From Bacteroidota bacterium (lineage in GTDB: Bacteria; Bacteroidota; Bacteroidia; Bacteroidales; F082), in the NCBI GenBank assembly GCA_009773165.1, contig WOUZ01000005.1, forward strand, positions 1 to 64,000: a stretch of DNA of 64,000 nt. The letters are read 5' to 3'. Every line of letters begins with the position of its first letter. Positions within the stretch are counted from its first letter, which is position 1. Position numbers and translations under genes: made by a program. Positions 54,162 through 63,306 of this stretch are shown here, in pieces. A model generated the notes under the pieces. The model did not search any database and was not told the origin of the DNA. It saw nothing but the letters and a program-made list of their open reading frames with translations.

Positions 54162-54196
54162 CAAAGATATAAATGTTTGATTTGTTTTTTCAAAAA
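54162..54196 (-). promoter_or_regulatory. Bacteroidetes promoter for the thioredoxin-like/barrel operon
   Basis: On the minus strand TTTTTG (54196-54191), 21 nt, then TATCTTTG (54169-54162). The start codon is 35 bp downstream. Confidence 0.6.
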
Positions 54197-54314
54197 GCAG
54201 GTAAAAAATAAAAATATGCTTCTTTAATGTCAGGTAAAAAAGTACTTAACGAAAATCAATTTTAGGGCAAGGGCGAATCAATCTCTGCGCTAATTGCACG
54301 AAACCTCCCCTGCC

Positions 54315-55583
54315 CTATTCATGCAGCAAGCGTGCTTCTGTGCTTCCAAAAAGAATAGTTTCCGAAAACGGGATGGCCATTCCGGTATTTTCATTGCGCC
54401 CCTGAAGGATAAAACGAGGCGAAGGATTGTTCATCTCCTCAACAGCTTGCTTCGATATCTTGCCAATATCACCGCCTTTTACCCTGTTCCAGATGAGCGC
54501 CAGTTTCATGTCGGGGAAAGCTGTCAGCATCTCATAATCTCCGTCGCTATCACCTGCCGAAAATAAGGGGTCCCAGGTCCTGCTCAATCCTGTTTTGATT
54601 ACCTGATTGATTGCCTCAACTTTGCCCTGCCGTAACGTTTTAACCCAGCCATCTTTATACTGCGGCAGAATTACTCCTGCATTATCCGTTGCCAGTTCCA
54701 TGGCGATCACATTCTCTGCCGGCACATTATAACCAAAGGACTTAAGTCCTGAAAACACTTCCACTACTGGCTTGTAACTGGCCGATACAATGAAAACCTC
54801 AATGCCATTTTCCTTAAAGGTTGCAATCAGGTTCTGCATCTCGGGCAGTATACGCAGCCCGGTACGATAGGTAAAACTGAGTTCTCCTGCATTTGTAGCG
54901 AAACCTGAAGGAGATGCTAGGGTCACTTTACTGAGTTTATTTCCTAACTCAAGGGATATTGCTTCTTTTGCCAGAGCTTTGACTTCTTCGATGGTGTATC
55001 CTGAAAGTAAATAAAGCACCCACGGATATCCATATGCAGCACCAATACCAGGGGTGTCGCAGTAACCGGCATATAACAACGGAAGCTTCACAATAAAATC
55101 CTGATAGTGAGGAGTGGATTGAATCTCTTCGGGTGTCATCGTGCCGCTCAATCCCGAATAATTATCAAAAAGGAAGTTATAATCCGTTATAAGATCCTGA
55201 TTGATAGCAGAAAGTGATATACTCTCATCATCAAAAGAAACGGAAGTAATCCCGTTAATGCTGTTCAGCAGCAATCCGGCGAACTGATCTTTGGTCATTT
55301 TAAATTTAAGATGTGACAGTTGATAATACAGCAAAGCTTCCTCAACATCGAGAAAGGCGCAGGTTTGATCCCAGTCGAGGGCCACATAAGGTGGCTTTTG
55401 ACTATTGTATAATTTTCCATGAACCCCATTATCGATGATTAACTGTTCTAACACCTCATAGTTACTGTCGGACCAGTTAAGTTGGTCAGGTGCAGATGAA
55501 ATAACTATTTCATTTCTTTTACTACAGTTCGAAAGCAAAACGAGCATACTTAACATGAAACTAAATGAGTAAAGCGTTTTCAT
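54315..55583 (-). CDS. HAD-family phosphatase lipoprotein
   Basis: 422 residues with a lipoprotein signal (MLSMLVLLSNC, C20). The HAD motif I is D70-W-D72-Q-T (ALDWDQT), motif II is VFIVSASYKP, and motif IV is SAGDSDGDYEML. The long helical cap between motifs I and II resembles phosphoserine-phosphatase-like and phosphorylcholine-phosphatase-like enzymes. It would act outside the cytoplasm on a phosphomonoester. It is monocistronic, on the same strand as the thioredoxin-like operon but 187 bp before it. Confidence 0.85.
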   Translation of the reverse strand: MKTLYSFSFMLSMLVLLSNCSKRNEIVISSAPDQLNWSDSNYEVLEQLIIDNGVHGKLYNSQKPPYVALDWDQTCAFLDVEEALLYYQLSHLKFKMTKDQFAGLLLNSINGITSVSFDDESISLSAINQDLITDYNFLFDNYSGLSGTMTPEEIQSTPHYQDFIVKLPLLYAGYCDTPGIGAAYGYPWVLYLLSGYTIEEVKALAKEAISLELGNKLSKVTLASPSGFATNAGELSFTYRTGLRILPEMQNLIATFKENGIEVFIVSASYKPVVEVFSGLKSFGYNVPAENVIAMELATDNAGVILPQYKDGWVKTLRQGKVEAINQVIKTGLSRTWDPLFSAGDSDGDYEMLTAFPDMKLALIWNRVKGGDIGKISKQAVEEMNNPSPRFILQGRNENTGMAIPFSETILFGSTEARLLHE

Positions 55584-55892
55584 TTTATAAATCCGTTTTT
55601 CGTGGGTAAATCTCTAACATCTGTTCAATCAAAGAAGCGTAACCAAAATATTACTTGCCTTACTTTGGGCTTTTGAAGCAACATAAAAACAAAATTAAAC
55701 TTATTACGACCCAAATTCGCTATTATAAAAAGAATTCACAGCCCTAAATTCTCTAAACTGCCTAAAACACTCAACTCCTACACCACTGCTCAACAAATCA
55801 GCCCCTCTAAAAAAAGTTGATGTGTTCTTTGTTTATTTGTTGATGCTGACGCGTTCACAATGAAAAAGTTAACTGTTGGCTGTTGGCTTTTA
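55584..55892. other. Gene-free stretch upstream of the IS110 element
   Basis: The right part has degenerate TTGATG/TTGTTTATTTGTTGATG text and GTTGGCTGTTGGCTTTTAG, which fits the interspersed repeat text seen elsewhere. The left part holds the unidentified promoter of the phosphatase gene. Nothing else recognised. Confidence 0.4.
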
Positions 55893-56063
55893 GTATCCTA
55901 TGACCCCCAATGATTATATCATACATTTAAGATAACAAAAGCGAGCCCGCTGCAAGATGGTCATGTTGCTTGGTAGTCAAGACATTACCCCCACAACACT
56001 AAGAGGATATCTGGATATATGACTTGACGGAGTTGACCCACGCGTGTATTTTTGTAGTAAACA

Positions 56064-56203
56064 GGGAAGCTATCCCCACCTTTTTACTGATTGGTGCATT
56101 ATAGTCCTACCTTTAGTATAGGAATGCATGCTTTTAAATCATCCATTGGTGGCCTTGACCCCTTATAGTAGACTACATTATTACGCATGCTGAATAGCTT
56201 CCC
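56064..56203 (+). ncRNA. Candidate IS110 bridge RNA region
   Basis: GGGAAGCTAT (56064-56073) and ATAGCTTCCC (56194-56203) form a perfect 10-bp stem. Inside lie GCATT/AATGC with CCTA/TAGG, and two GCATGC copies (56126, 56185) that can pair. IS110-group recombinases are known to use a structured RNA made from the non-coding left end, upstream of the recombinase gene, and this segment is in that place, 15 bp before the ATG. The loops that would read target and donor were not identified. Confidence 0.45.
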
Positions 56204-56218
56204 ATAAAACAATATCCA

Positions 56219-57523
56219 ATGACAAATTTAATAAATTTAGATGCGGCAGGAATAGACGTTTCTGCAAAAGAGCATTATGTAGCAGTACCAGAAGGCAGGG
56301 ACACAGAAAGCATACGATGCTTTAAAAGCTTTACCCGTGACCTTCATTTAATGGCAGAATGGCTGTTAAAGTGTAAAATCAAAACGATAGCCATGGAATC
56401 AACAGGTGTGTATTGGTATCATTTATACACAGTACTGTTAGATTATGGCTTTGAGGTTTCTCTTGTGAATGCCTACCATGTGAAAAACGTACCAGGAAGA
56501 AAAAGCGATGTAAGTGATACAAGATGGTTACAACGTCTTCATTCATTTGGGCTTTTAAGTCCATGTTTTCAGCCTGATAATCTTACCAGAGAGCTACGCA
56601 ATAGTACACGTCAAAGAAAGTCCATCATTGAAGACATGAGTATTCAAACACAACGTATGCAAAAAGCACTTGAACTGATGAATATCAAATTGAACAATGT
56701 AATTCGTGATATCAATGGAAAAACAGGTCACAAGATTGTTTCAGCAATTCTTGCCGGAGAAACCAATACGGAGGTACTTGCATCCTATGCCGATTACAGG
56801 ATCAAAGCAACCAAAGAAGAGCTTATAAAATCACTTGAGGGCAATTGGCGAAAAGAACAGCTATTCAATCTAAAGCAGGCATATGATCACATCAACTTTT
56901 TACAACAACAGCTAAAAGAATGCGACAATCAAACTGAACAAATCCTTGATCAATTCAGCAGGCAAACGAAAGATGTTAAGCCCTTACCAAAAGGGGTCAA
57001 AAGCAAGAATAGCCCCGGGTTTAACGCTAAACAATACCTTTATGATATTATTGGTGTTGATGTGACTAAAATTTATGGACTTCAAGAAACCAATGCCCTC
57101 ACAATATTTTCAGAAACTGGCTGTAACCTAGCCGAAAAGTTTCCTACCGAGAAACAATTCCTATCGTGGCTAAATGTTGTCCCTGATAATAAGATCACAG
57201 GAGCAAAGGTAATTTCAAGCAAGGTTAGAAAGAAAAAAAATAAAGCAGGACAAGTATTCAGAGATTCAGCAAACACTTTATGGCGAGCAAATAATCCATG
57301 GGGAGACTATTTAAGAATTAAAAAAGCTAAATCTGGTAGCAGACAGGCTGTGGTAGCAACAGCAAAAAAAATAGCCTCCGTTTATTACAAAATGGTTGTT
57401 GAGAAAGTTGATTTTGATGATGCAAAAATTAAAAAAAACAGAAATGATTACTTTTCAAAAAAACTTAACTACTTACAAAAAATGATGGAAAAAACACAAT
57501 TGCAATTAGCTGAATATCAGTAA
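56219..57523 (+). CDS. IS110-family transposase (DEDD recombinase)
   Basis: 434 residues. The N-terminal DEDD_Tnp_IS110 RuvC-like domain shows D13 (AGIDVSAKEH), E60 (IAMESTGVYW), D97 and D100 (GRKSDVSDTRWL). A helical linker of about 150 residues follows. The C-terminal transposase_20 domain has SETGCNLAEKF, WLNVVPDN, and a basic KVRKKKNKAGQVFRDSA segment. All four acidic residues are present and the frame is intact, so the element may be active. The length is above that of the shortest family members because of the longer linker. Confidence 0.93.
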   Translation: MTNLINLDAAGIDVSAKEHYVAVPEGRDTESIRCFKSFTRDLHLMAEWLLKCKIKTIAMESTGVYWYHLYTVLLDYGFEVSLVNAYHVKNVPGRKSDVSDTRWLQRLHSFGLLSPCFQPDNLTRELRNSTRQRKSIIEDMSIQTQRMQKALELMNIKLNNVIRDINGKTGHKIVSAILAGETNTEVLASYADYRIKATKEELIKSLEGNWRKEQLFNLKQAYDHINFLQQQLKECDNQTEQILDQFSRQTKDVKPLPKGVKSKNSPGFNAKQYLYDIIGVDVTKIYGLQETNALTIFSETGCNLAEKFPTEKQFLSWLNVVPDNKITGAKVISSKVRKKKNKAGQVFRDSANTLWRANNPWGDYLRIKKAKSGSRQAVVATAKKIASVYYKMVVEKVDFDDAKIKKNRNDYFSKKLNYLQKMMEKTQLQLAEYQ

Positions 57524-57682
57524 TATTAAGAGCTGTTATATAGTATTCAAATGAGGTTGCCTTTTTCAACCCAAAACTTTTACAGACTATGAAGTATAGA
57601 TTTTCATTTTTATTCTAGATCTCTTTGCACCCTCCTTTGTGGTTAAAAAATATCCTTACCCGCAGAAAATCCGTAATTGCAC

Positions 57683-57720
57683 AAAAAAAAAGAAAGCCAC
57701 CGAAATGGCTTTCAAGTTTT
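57683..57720. terminator. Bidirectional terminator
   Basis: GAAAGCCA (57692-57699) pairs perfectly with TGGCTTTC (57706-57713). An A run precedes it and a T run follows. It serves the minus-strand BNR protein gene (stop at 57771) and could also stop transcripts from the IS110 gene. Confidence 0.8.
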
Positions 57721-57770
57721 TAATTTATTAATATCAGTCATTTTCGACTGATCACAAAACAAGAAAAATT

Positions 57771-60700
57771 TTACTTAACAAGAAGTTTTCGAATCACTTT
57801 TTGCTCATCCAAAACACTTACGGTATAAACCCCTTTCTTTAATCCTTGCAAGGAAACCTCAAAACGTTGCTCGCCGGCAACAACCCGCCTTACAATTTTG
57901 GCCTGAGCATCAGCAATGACAATGGTTTTTCCTACAAGCCCGGCTGCGACATGAAGTTGTACTTTGTAAGCAGCAGGATTAGGATAAAGCTCCAAGCCTT
58001 CTGAGCCAGTGAGATTCTGATTCACATCAGTGATCGTCGTCACAGCGAAATTATCGATGTAGAGGTTATTTCCATATTGGTTGTAAGTCTCGAAACGAAT
58101 TTTTATCCCGCTCATGCCAGCATAAGCCGAGAGGTTAATTTCAGGACATGAGGCTCCGTAACTTCCGGCTGAACACCAATCTTCAAAAGATTGAGGGACA
58201 AAAGAGGAAATAGTTGGAAGAGCTGTTTCAAAAACACCCTGTCCATTAGGCCCGTTTGCGTAAACGCGCTGCCATGTTTGACCACAGTCAGCAGAAACGC
58301 TGATGATCAGGGAGTCGGTTTGTGCATAGCGCTGCGCATAAGCATATTCGAAGCTGATTCCGGGTTGCTGAAAACCTGTGAAGTCAAGAGGCGGACTCAC
58401 GAGATAATCCCTTTGCTGGAAAGCAGTATAGTTGAAGAAGTTCATCCAAACAGCCTTACTATCGTCAGCTAAAGGTTGTACCGACCATGTTTTACCATTA
58501 TCCGGATTTTCTATCATCCATCCTTTTTCTGCTAACGTCTGATTTTCAAAATCTTCAACAAAAGGTAAGGCATAGCCACCGACTTCAATCATTCCGGGTT
58601 GTAAAAACGTATTTACGCCATTGGCATTGGAAGCAGTGAGTCTGACATCATAATGTACATTTTCATTGAACTGAACCACTGGGTTTTGAGATGCATTGGT
58701 GGTCCCTTCGAGATATGTTACAGATGAAGGAGTGAAATCCCATACCCAGAAGGTGGGGCAATGTTCGGTTTGGTCGGTAAATCGAACCACCAGCCCGGCA
58801 CATCCAACTGTTGTTGAAGCATCGAAAGTTATTACAGGAGTAGAGGATGGTCCCACGGTGATGCAGTCTGTATAGGTAAAGGTGTTGCTGCCCAAGGAGT
58901 TGGTGACGGTGAGAGTAACATCAAAAACGCCTTCTGTTTCATAAATGATACCCTGAGGATTTTTAATAGTGCTCGTGGAAGGAGTGCCACCTTCAAATGT
59001 CCATTCCCAGGTGAAAGGTGTCCCGATGGTTTGGTCGGTGAAGTTCACAAAACAACCTGCAGAGACAGCATTCGCAGAAGGTACAAAGCCTGCTGTTACT
59101 GTTCCGATGAAAGGCGAAGCTGTCCATAAACCTCTTCCGTATGTACCGGCTCTTACAGCATCGTTTATTGGATTAATTGGATCGTAATAAATCTCCACTT
59201 CGGTCACCTTCACACTTGCCGGCAAACCTTCGTTGAACAACATCCATTCATCCATGGAGGCCTCTCGGTAAAAAACGCCAATATCAGTTCCAAGATAAAG
59301 TCCTTCCTGACTGTTTTTGTAGAACGCAATGCTATTTATTTGAATACCAGAGAGGTTAGATGTCTTTTCTTCCCAGGTCAACCCTTTATCCGATGATTTA
59401 AAAATGCGTGACTGTTGCGCTATGTAAAGCACATTTTCATCAGAAGGATGTGTTTCAATAGCTGTAATTGTTGCAGTTGTAGGTAACGCAGGGGTTCGAA
59501 CCGACCAATCTACGGTGGTTGCCTTTGCATTCTCTGTCATAAAGAATTTGTTACCGGCCGACACATAGAGGATATTTGTATTTGCCTTTGATTGCGCCAT
59601 CTGACTCATATTTGAGTTGTTGATGGAGCTAATTTTCTGCCACTGGACGCTCCCGGTGCCGTTAGCTTTGATATTGGTGCTGCGCCAAACATTTTTATAG
59701 CCGATAAACATTGTGTTTCCGTCGTAATGATCAATCAGAAAAGGAGTTACCCAACCACCAGCTTCTGTGATTCCATTGGTACCTTCGCCTGCAATAGCGC
59801 CCTGATTGCTGTTGTTAAACTGCCTGTCGATAGCACCATAATAAATTGATGAATAGCTATAGCGTTCGTCTGTTGGATCGTAGGTACATTCCATGCCATC
59901 GCCCCCACCGACTGAAAGCCATGTGGTGTTGTTCAAAACTGAACTGCCATTATCCTGATAGCCGTTGATGACATAGTTTGGTTTGGTCTTGCTTTGTCCA
60001 ATTTTATACGACTGACTGATCACCAATCCATTGGAAATCTCAGTCCAGTTGACGCCACCATTTGCGGTCCAGTAAAATCCACCATCGTTACCCACATAAA
60101 GCCGGTTGTTAATGGGCGAATACTCAAGCACATGAAGGTCGGCATGAACCGACTGAACGCCACAGCCACCATACCAGTGAGAACGAATGGTCCAGGTGAG
60201 TCCGCCATCGAGGGATCGAAAACTATTTACCCCACCTGCGAGAACATTATCAGCATTGAGAGGGTCGACTGCGATATCGAGGTCGTACCAGGCCTGACCA
60301 CTATCTCCTCCGTTACAATCCCATGACATGATGTTGGGAGAATTTGACCTCATTTCAAAAGATAAACCAGTATCTGTTGATCGATAAATACCTTTGAAGG
60401 ATTCGGAGTTCGTAATTAGGCAATACACAACATCAGGTGAAGCAGGCGACACACCTATAACAGCCCTTGCTCCTGTCGTAAGGCCGTTAGTGACTGCGCT
60501 AAAGGTGAGACCATTATCTTCAGAACGGTAAAAATTTGCACCTGAAGCTGCATAAACGATCATATTGTTCGTAGGATGAAAAACTACTTCTTTGAAATTT
60601 CCTGTCCGCACCCTTTCCCAGGTTGCACCTCCGTTGTTGCTGCGATAAAGTCCGTTGCTTACAGCTGCAAGCAAAACCAGCGGATCAACGGCATCCTGAA

Positions 60701-61403
60701 TAATTCTTCCAACCGTGGCATTGCCTATACCAATACTCCAGACCTCCCAGTTTTGTCCGCCATCGGTACTGCGCCAAACCCCGAGACCAGGAGCGTCACC
60801 GGCATCGCGGTCACCCGTTCCAATATAGATGGTTGCGGGATTGGTCCTGTCGACAAGAATTGCAGAAACACCCAGTGTTGGCAAATGATCTGTTAACACC
60901 TGCCATGTACCTCCATGGTTGTATGAAACCCAAAGTCCGCCTGCAGGAGCACCTATATATAGAATATCAGGATTGACAGGATCAAATCCGATGGCATTCA
61001 CGCGTCCCAGACCTCTATAGCCATTGTAACCAGAAGGGACAGTAAAAGGACCGAGTGGCATCCAGTTTCCTGCCGGGTTTCTCAAAACCGAACCTTGTTC
61101 CAGAATGCGGTTATATGCATTCAGATCGCGGTCAGCAGCAGGTTTCACACCTTGAGCATCAACACGTTGCTCCATCATATATTCCCAGCGCTTGAAAGGT
61201 TTGTAACCACTGCCTTTGGTTACCTCTCTCCCGCTCCAGTAAGTCTCGAAAGCAGCCTGTGTCTGATAAAAATTGGCATTCTGATCCTGCATCATGTCAA
61301 TCCAATAAGGAGTAACAGCCGTATCATTAACTTGTCCTGAAACAGCAAGAGAAATGAGCGTAGCAATAAGAAATAAACATCGTTTTAAAAAAGTATTCAT
61401 CAT
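57771..61403 (-). CDS. Large secreted BNR/sortilin-type repeat protein with PKD and T9SS domains
   Basis: About 1210 residues. The signal peptide (LAVSGQ) comes first. A beta-propeller region of BNR/VPS10-like repeats spans about 130-780, each with an S-x-D-x-G-x-T-W style turn (RSTDGGQNW, RSNNGGATW, RSLDGGLTW, KSSDKGLTW). Two PKD domains (CFVNFTDQTIGTPFTWEW, VRFTDQTEHCPTFWVWDF) lead to a jelly-roll choice-of-anchor J domain (LPFVEDFENQTLAEKGW). A T9SS type A sorting domain ends the protein (LELYPNPAAYKVQLHV). No protease or glycosidase signature was seen. ATG 61403 is used; the TTG upstream is unlikely. Confidence 0.88.
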   Translation of the reverse strand: MMNTFLKRCLFLIATLISLAVSGQVNDTAVTPYWIDMMQDQNANFYQTQAAFETYWSGREVTKGSGYKPFKRWEYMMEQRVDAQGVKPAADRDLNAYNRILEQGSVLRNPAGNWMPLGPFTVPSGYNGYRGLGRVNAIGFDPVNPDILYIGAPAGGLWVSYNHGGTWQVLTDHLPTLGVSAILVDRTNPATIYIGTGDRDAGDAPGLGVWRSTDGGQNWEVWSIGIGNATVGRIIQDAVDPLVLLAAVSNGLYRSNNGGATWERVRTGNFKEVVFHPTNNMIVYAASGANFYRSEDNGLTFSAVTNGLTTGARAVIGVSPASPDVVYCLITNSESFKGIYRSTDTGLSFEMRSNSPNIMSWDCNGGDSGQAWYDLDIAVDPLNADNVLAGGVNSFRSLDGGLTWTIRSHWYGGCGVQSVHADLHVLEYSPINNRLYVGNDGGFYWTANGGVNWTEISNGLVISQSYKIGQSKTKPNYVINGYQDNGSSVLNNTTWLSVGGGDGMECTYDPTDERYSYSSIYYGAIDRQFNNSNQGAIAGEGTNGITEAGGWVTPFLIDHYDGNTMFIGYKNVWRSTNIKANGTGSVQWQKISSINNSNMSQMAQSKANTNILYVSAGNKFFMTENAKATTVDWSVRTPALPTTATITAIETHPSDENVLYIAQQSRIFKSSDKGLTWEEKTSNLSGIQINSIAFYKNSQEGLYLGTDIGVFYREASMDEWMLFNEGLPASVKVTEVEIYYDPINPINDAVRAGTYGRGLWTASPFIGTVTAGFVPSANAVSAGCFVNFTDQTIGTPFTWEWTFEGGTPSTSTIKNPQGIIYETEGVFDVTLTVTNSLGSNTFTYTDCITVGPSSTPVITFDASTTVGCAGLVVRFTDQTEHCPTFWVWDFTPSSVTYLEGTTNASQNPVVQFNENVHYDVRLTASNANGVNTFLQPGMIEVGGYALPFVEDFENQTLAEKGWMIENPDNGKTWSVQPLADDSKAVWMNFFNYTAFQQRDYLVSPPLDFTGFQQPGISFEYAYAQRYAQTDSLIISVSADCGQTWQRVYANGPNGQGVFETALPTISSFVPQSFEDWCSAGSYGASCPEINLSAYAGMSGIKIRFETYNQYGNNLYIDNFAVTTITDVNQNLTGSEGLELYPNPAAYKVQLHVAAGLVGKTIVIADAQAKIVRRVVAGEQRFEVSLQGLKKGVYTVSVLDEQKVIRKLLVK

Positions 61404-61487
61404 AAATTTGTTAAGGTGTAAAAGGATTTTCAAAGTTCGTTATACCTGATGAAGGAATGAGCAAAGACAAGTAAGGTGTCAGATTTT

Positions 61488-61495
61488 CAAAGTTA
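61488..61495 (-). promoter_or_regulatory. Candidate -7 element for the BNR protein gene
   Basis: TAACTTTG on the minus strand matches TAnnTTTG, 85 bp before the ATG. It lies in one of two copies of GATTTTCAAAGTT (61425 and 61482). The -33 element is unclear. Confidence 0.3.
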
Positions 61496-61558
61496 TCGGT
61501 AAAATAAAAAATTTCTTAAACAAAATTATCGGGGATAAAACACTACTTTCCAAAAAGC

Positions 61559-61592
61559 TTTGACTACATCTGAATAAAGATTTTTACCTTTG
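61559..61592 (+). promoter_or_regulatory. Promoter for the KAS III-like gene
   Basis: TTTG (61559-61562), 22 nt, then TACCTTTG (61585-61592), close to the Bacteroidetes consensus. The ATG is 79 bp downstream. Confidence 0.5.
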
Positions 61593-61670
61593 AGGCCTTG
61601 AAATGCAATTAAATCAGATACATTTAACTAGCTAAATGACTATTTAACAATTTATTAATACACTATAGAC

Positions 61671-62750
61671 ATGACGCAACACCTGAATACTGTTATAACC
61701 GGAACCGGCAGTTTTGTTCCAACCAGGGTAATTCGCAATGCAGATTTCACCAAACAAGTTTTTTTTGAGAAAGATCACAGTTTGGTTGACAGCCCTGGCG
61801 AAGAAGTTGCACGCAAGTTCAGGGATATCACGGGAATTTATGAACGTCGCTGGGCTGATGACGACACAAATAACTCAGACATGGCGGCAATAGCAGCAAA
61901 GAAAGCCATTGAGTCGGCCAATATCGACCCTGAAACTATTGACCAGATCATCGTCGCTCACAACTTCGGAAATGTAAAACCTGACTCCATTCAAACAGAT
62001 ATTCTTCCCAGTCTGGCTTCACGTGTCAAGAATGCTCTTAGAATCAAAAACCCGGCCTGCATCCCTTACGACATCATTTTTGGATGTCCGGGCTGGATTC
62101 AAGGCATGATACAGGCGCATTCATTCATACAATCAGGCATGGCTAAAAGGTGTTTGGTTATTGGAAGCGAAACGCTTTCAAGAGTAGTTGATAAATACGA
62201 CCGTGATATCATGATTTTCAGCGATGGCGCTGGAGCAGTAATTGTTGAAGGAATAGCTGAAGAAGAGAAAAGAGGGTTGTTATCATTTTCTTTCGCATCA
62301 CATACCGATGAAGAAGTCGGATATCTTTATTTTGGCAAATCCAATTCCCCTGATCATGACCCTAATGTGGGGTATATGAAAATGCTGGGCAGGAAAATAT
62401 ATGAATACTCACTTACACAGGTACCTTTGGCGATGAAACTGGCTTTGGATCGCAGCGGTATACCAATAGAACAACTGAAGAAAATCGTTATACATCAAGC
62501 CAACGAAAAAATGGATGAAGCTATCGTTCAGCGTTTTTTCCGTCAATACCATATAAAAATCAATACCGAAGAAATGATGCCTATGAGCATCCGGACGCTG
62601 GGCAACAGCTCGGTTGCAACGGTACCTACTCTGTATGATATGATTTTGAAGGGTGAGATCGAGAATCACCAAATCGATAGCGGTGATGTGATTATGTTTG
62701 CCTCTGTAGGAGCAGGAATGAACATCAATGCCTTTGTTTACCGCCAATGA
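61671..62750 (+). CDS. 3-oxoacyl-ACP synthase III-family protein (KAS III-like)
   Basis: 359 residues, somewhat longer than housekeeping FabH. The thiolase-fold catalytic triad is intact: C139 (IIFGCPGWIQG), H275 (VIHQANEKM) and N312 (LGNSSVATVP). Other landmarks are the start ITGTGSFVPTRVI and DGAGAVIVE. The enzyme condenses an acyl-CoA starter with malonyl-ACP or makes a related C-C bond. The longer insert near the start (FEKDHSLVDSPGEEV) fits the Bacteroidota paralogue group often given as beta-ketoacyl-ACP synthase III. No fab cluster surrounds it, so the exact role is open. Confidence 0.88.
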   Translation: MTQHLNTVITGTGSFVPTRVIRNADFTKQVFFEKDHSLVDSPGEEVARKFRDITGIYERRWADDDTNNSDMAAIAAKKAIESANIDPETIDQIIVAHNFGNVKPDSIQTDILPSLASRVKNALRIKNPACIPYDIIFGCPGWIQGMIQAHSFIQSGMAKRCLVIGSETLSRVVDKYDRDIMIFSDGAGAVIVEGIAEEEKRGLLSFSFASHTDEEVGYLYFGKSNSPDHDPNVGYMKMLGRKIYEYSLTQVPLAMKLALDRSGIPIEQLKKIVIHQANEKMDEAIVQRFFRQYHIKINTEEMMPMSIRTLGNSSVATVPTLYDMILKGEIENHQIDSGDVIMFASVGAGMNINAFVYRQ

Positions 62751-62860
62751 TGACATTTTAATTTTCATCAACTAACCGTTTTTAACAAAGAAATAAAACA
62801 TAAGTAGTTGAAAACGAATTAAAAAATGAAGCAATAGATCAACAACAGATTTAAAGACCA

Positions 62861-63223
62861 ATGAAAAAAACCGTTCTCGTTCTTGGAGCATCCACCAATC
62901 CGGCACGCTTTTCTAATATTGCCATTCACAAATTGTTAGCTCACCACCACACTGTTTTCGCAGTAGGAAATCGTGAAACCAATGATTTTGTTGTGCCTAT
63001 TCACACTAAAATTCCTGAGAACATTCATGTTGATACCGTTACGCTTTACCTCAATCCGGGTCGTCAAGCGGCTTATGAAGATCAAATTCTGGCGTTGAAG
63101 CCCGCTCGTATCATTTTCAATCCGGGTACCGAAAATCACGCTTTTGCTCAGCTTGCACAACAAAACGGCATTCATACCGTTGAAGACTGTACGCTCGTGA
63201 TGTTGAACAGTGGCGCTTTTTAA
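62861..63223 (+). CDS. CoA-binding protein (CoA_binding_2, YccU-like)
   Basis: A 120-residue single Rossmann domain. It starts VLVLGASTNPARFSNIAI, the usual CoA/NAD-binding turn of this family, and continues with VTLYLNPGRQ, RIIFNPGTEN and VEDCTLVML, whose Cys is conserved in the family. Members bind CoA or a related nucleotide; the physiological role is poorly defined. It follows the KAS III-like gene by 110 bp on the same strand, so a functional link through CoA thioesters is possible but not shown. Confidence 0.85.
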   Translation: MKKTVLVLGASTNPARFSNIAIHKLLAHHHTVFAVGNRETNDFVVPIHTKIPENIHVDTVTLYLNPGRQAAYEDQILALKPARIIFNPGTENHAFAQLAQQNGIHTVEDCTLVMLNSGAF

Positions 63224-63244
63224 ACATCAACAAGTTGATTTTAT

Positions 63245-63252
63245 TACTTTTG
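63245..63252 (+). promoter_or_regulatory. Candidate -7 promoter element
   Basis: TACTTTTG matches TAnnTTTG and lies 54 bp before the ATG at 63307. TTTT at 63217 stands at the -33 distance. Confidence 0.4.
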
Positions 63253-63306
63253 CGTTTCATTTTCATAAGAGGCTATTTCATGTCACACGACAAAAAACAC
63301 GATACA

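Larger units (their letters stand above)
55893..57640 (+). mobile_element. IS110-family insertion sequence (ends approximate)
   Basis: One complete IS110-type recombinase gene with about 320 bp of non-coding DNA upstream and a short tail. The left limit is taken where host-like repeat text (GTTGGCTTTTAG) gives way to unique sequence. The right limit is a guess between the gene end and the shared terminator at 57683. IS110 elements lack terminal inverted repeats and target duplications, so exact ends need a comparison with an empty site. Confidence 0.6.

Noticed and set aside
57540-57580. GGTTG...CAACC hairpin after the IS110 gene as its terminal inverted repeat
   Set aside because: The stem is only 5 bp, no matching copy was seen at the left end, and IS110-group elements usually lack such repeats.
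61425-61494. Two 13-bp copies of GATTTTCAAAGTT upstream of the BNR protein gene
   Set aside because: Spacing (57 bp) fits no known operator, and the motif overlaps a common promoter-like word, so chance is likely.
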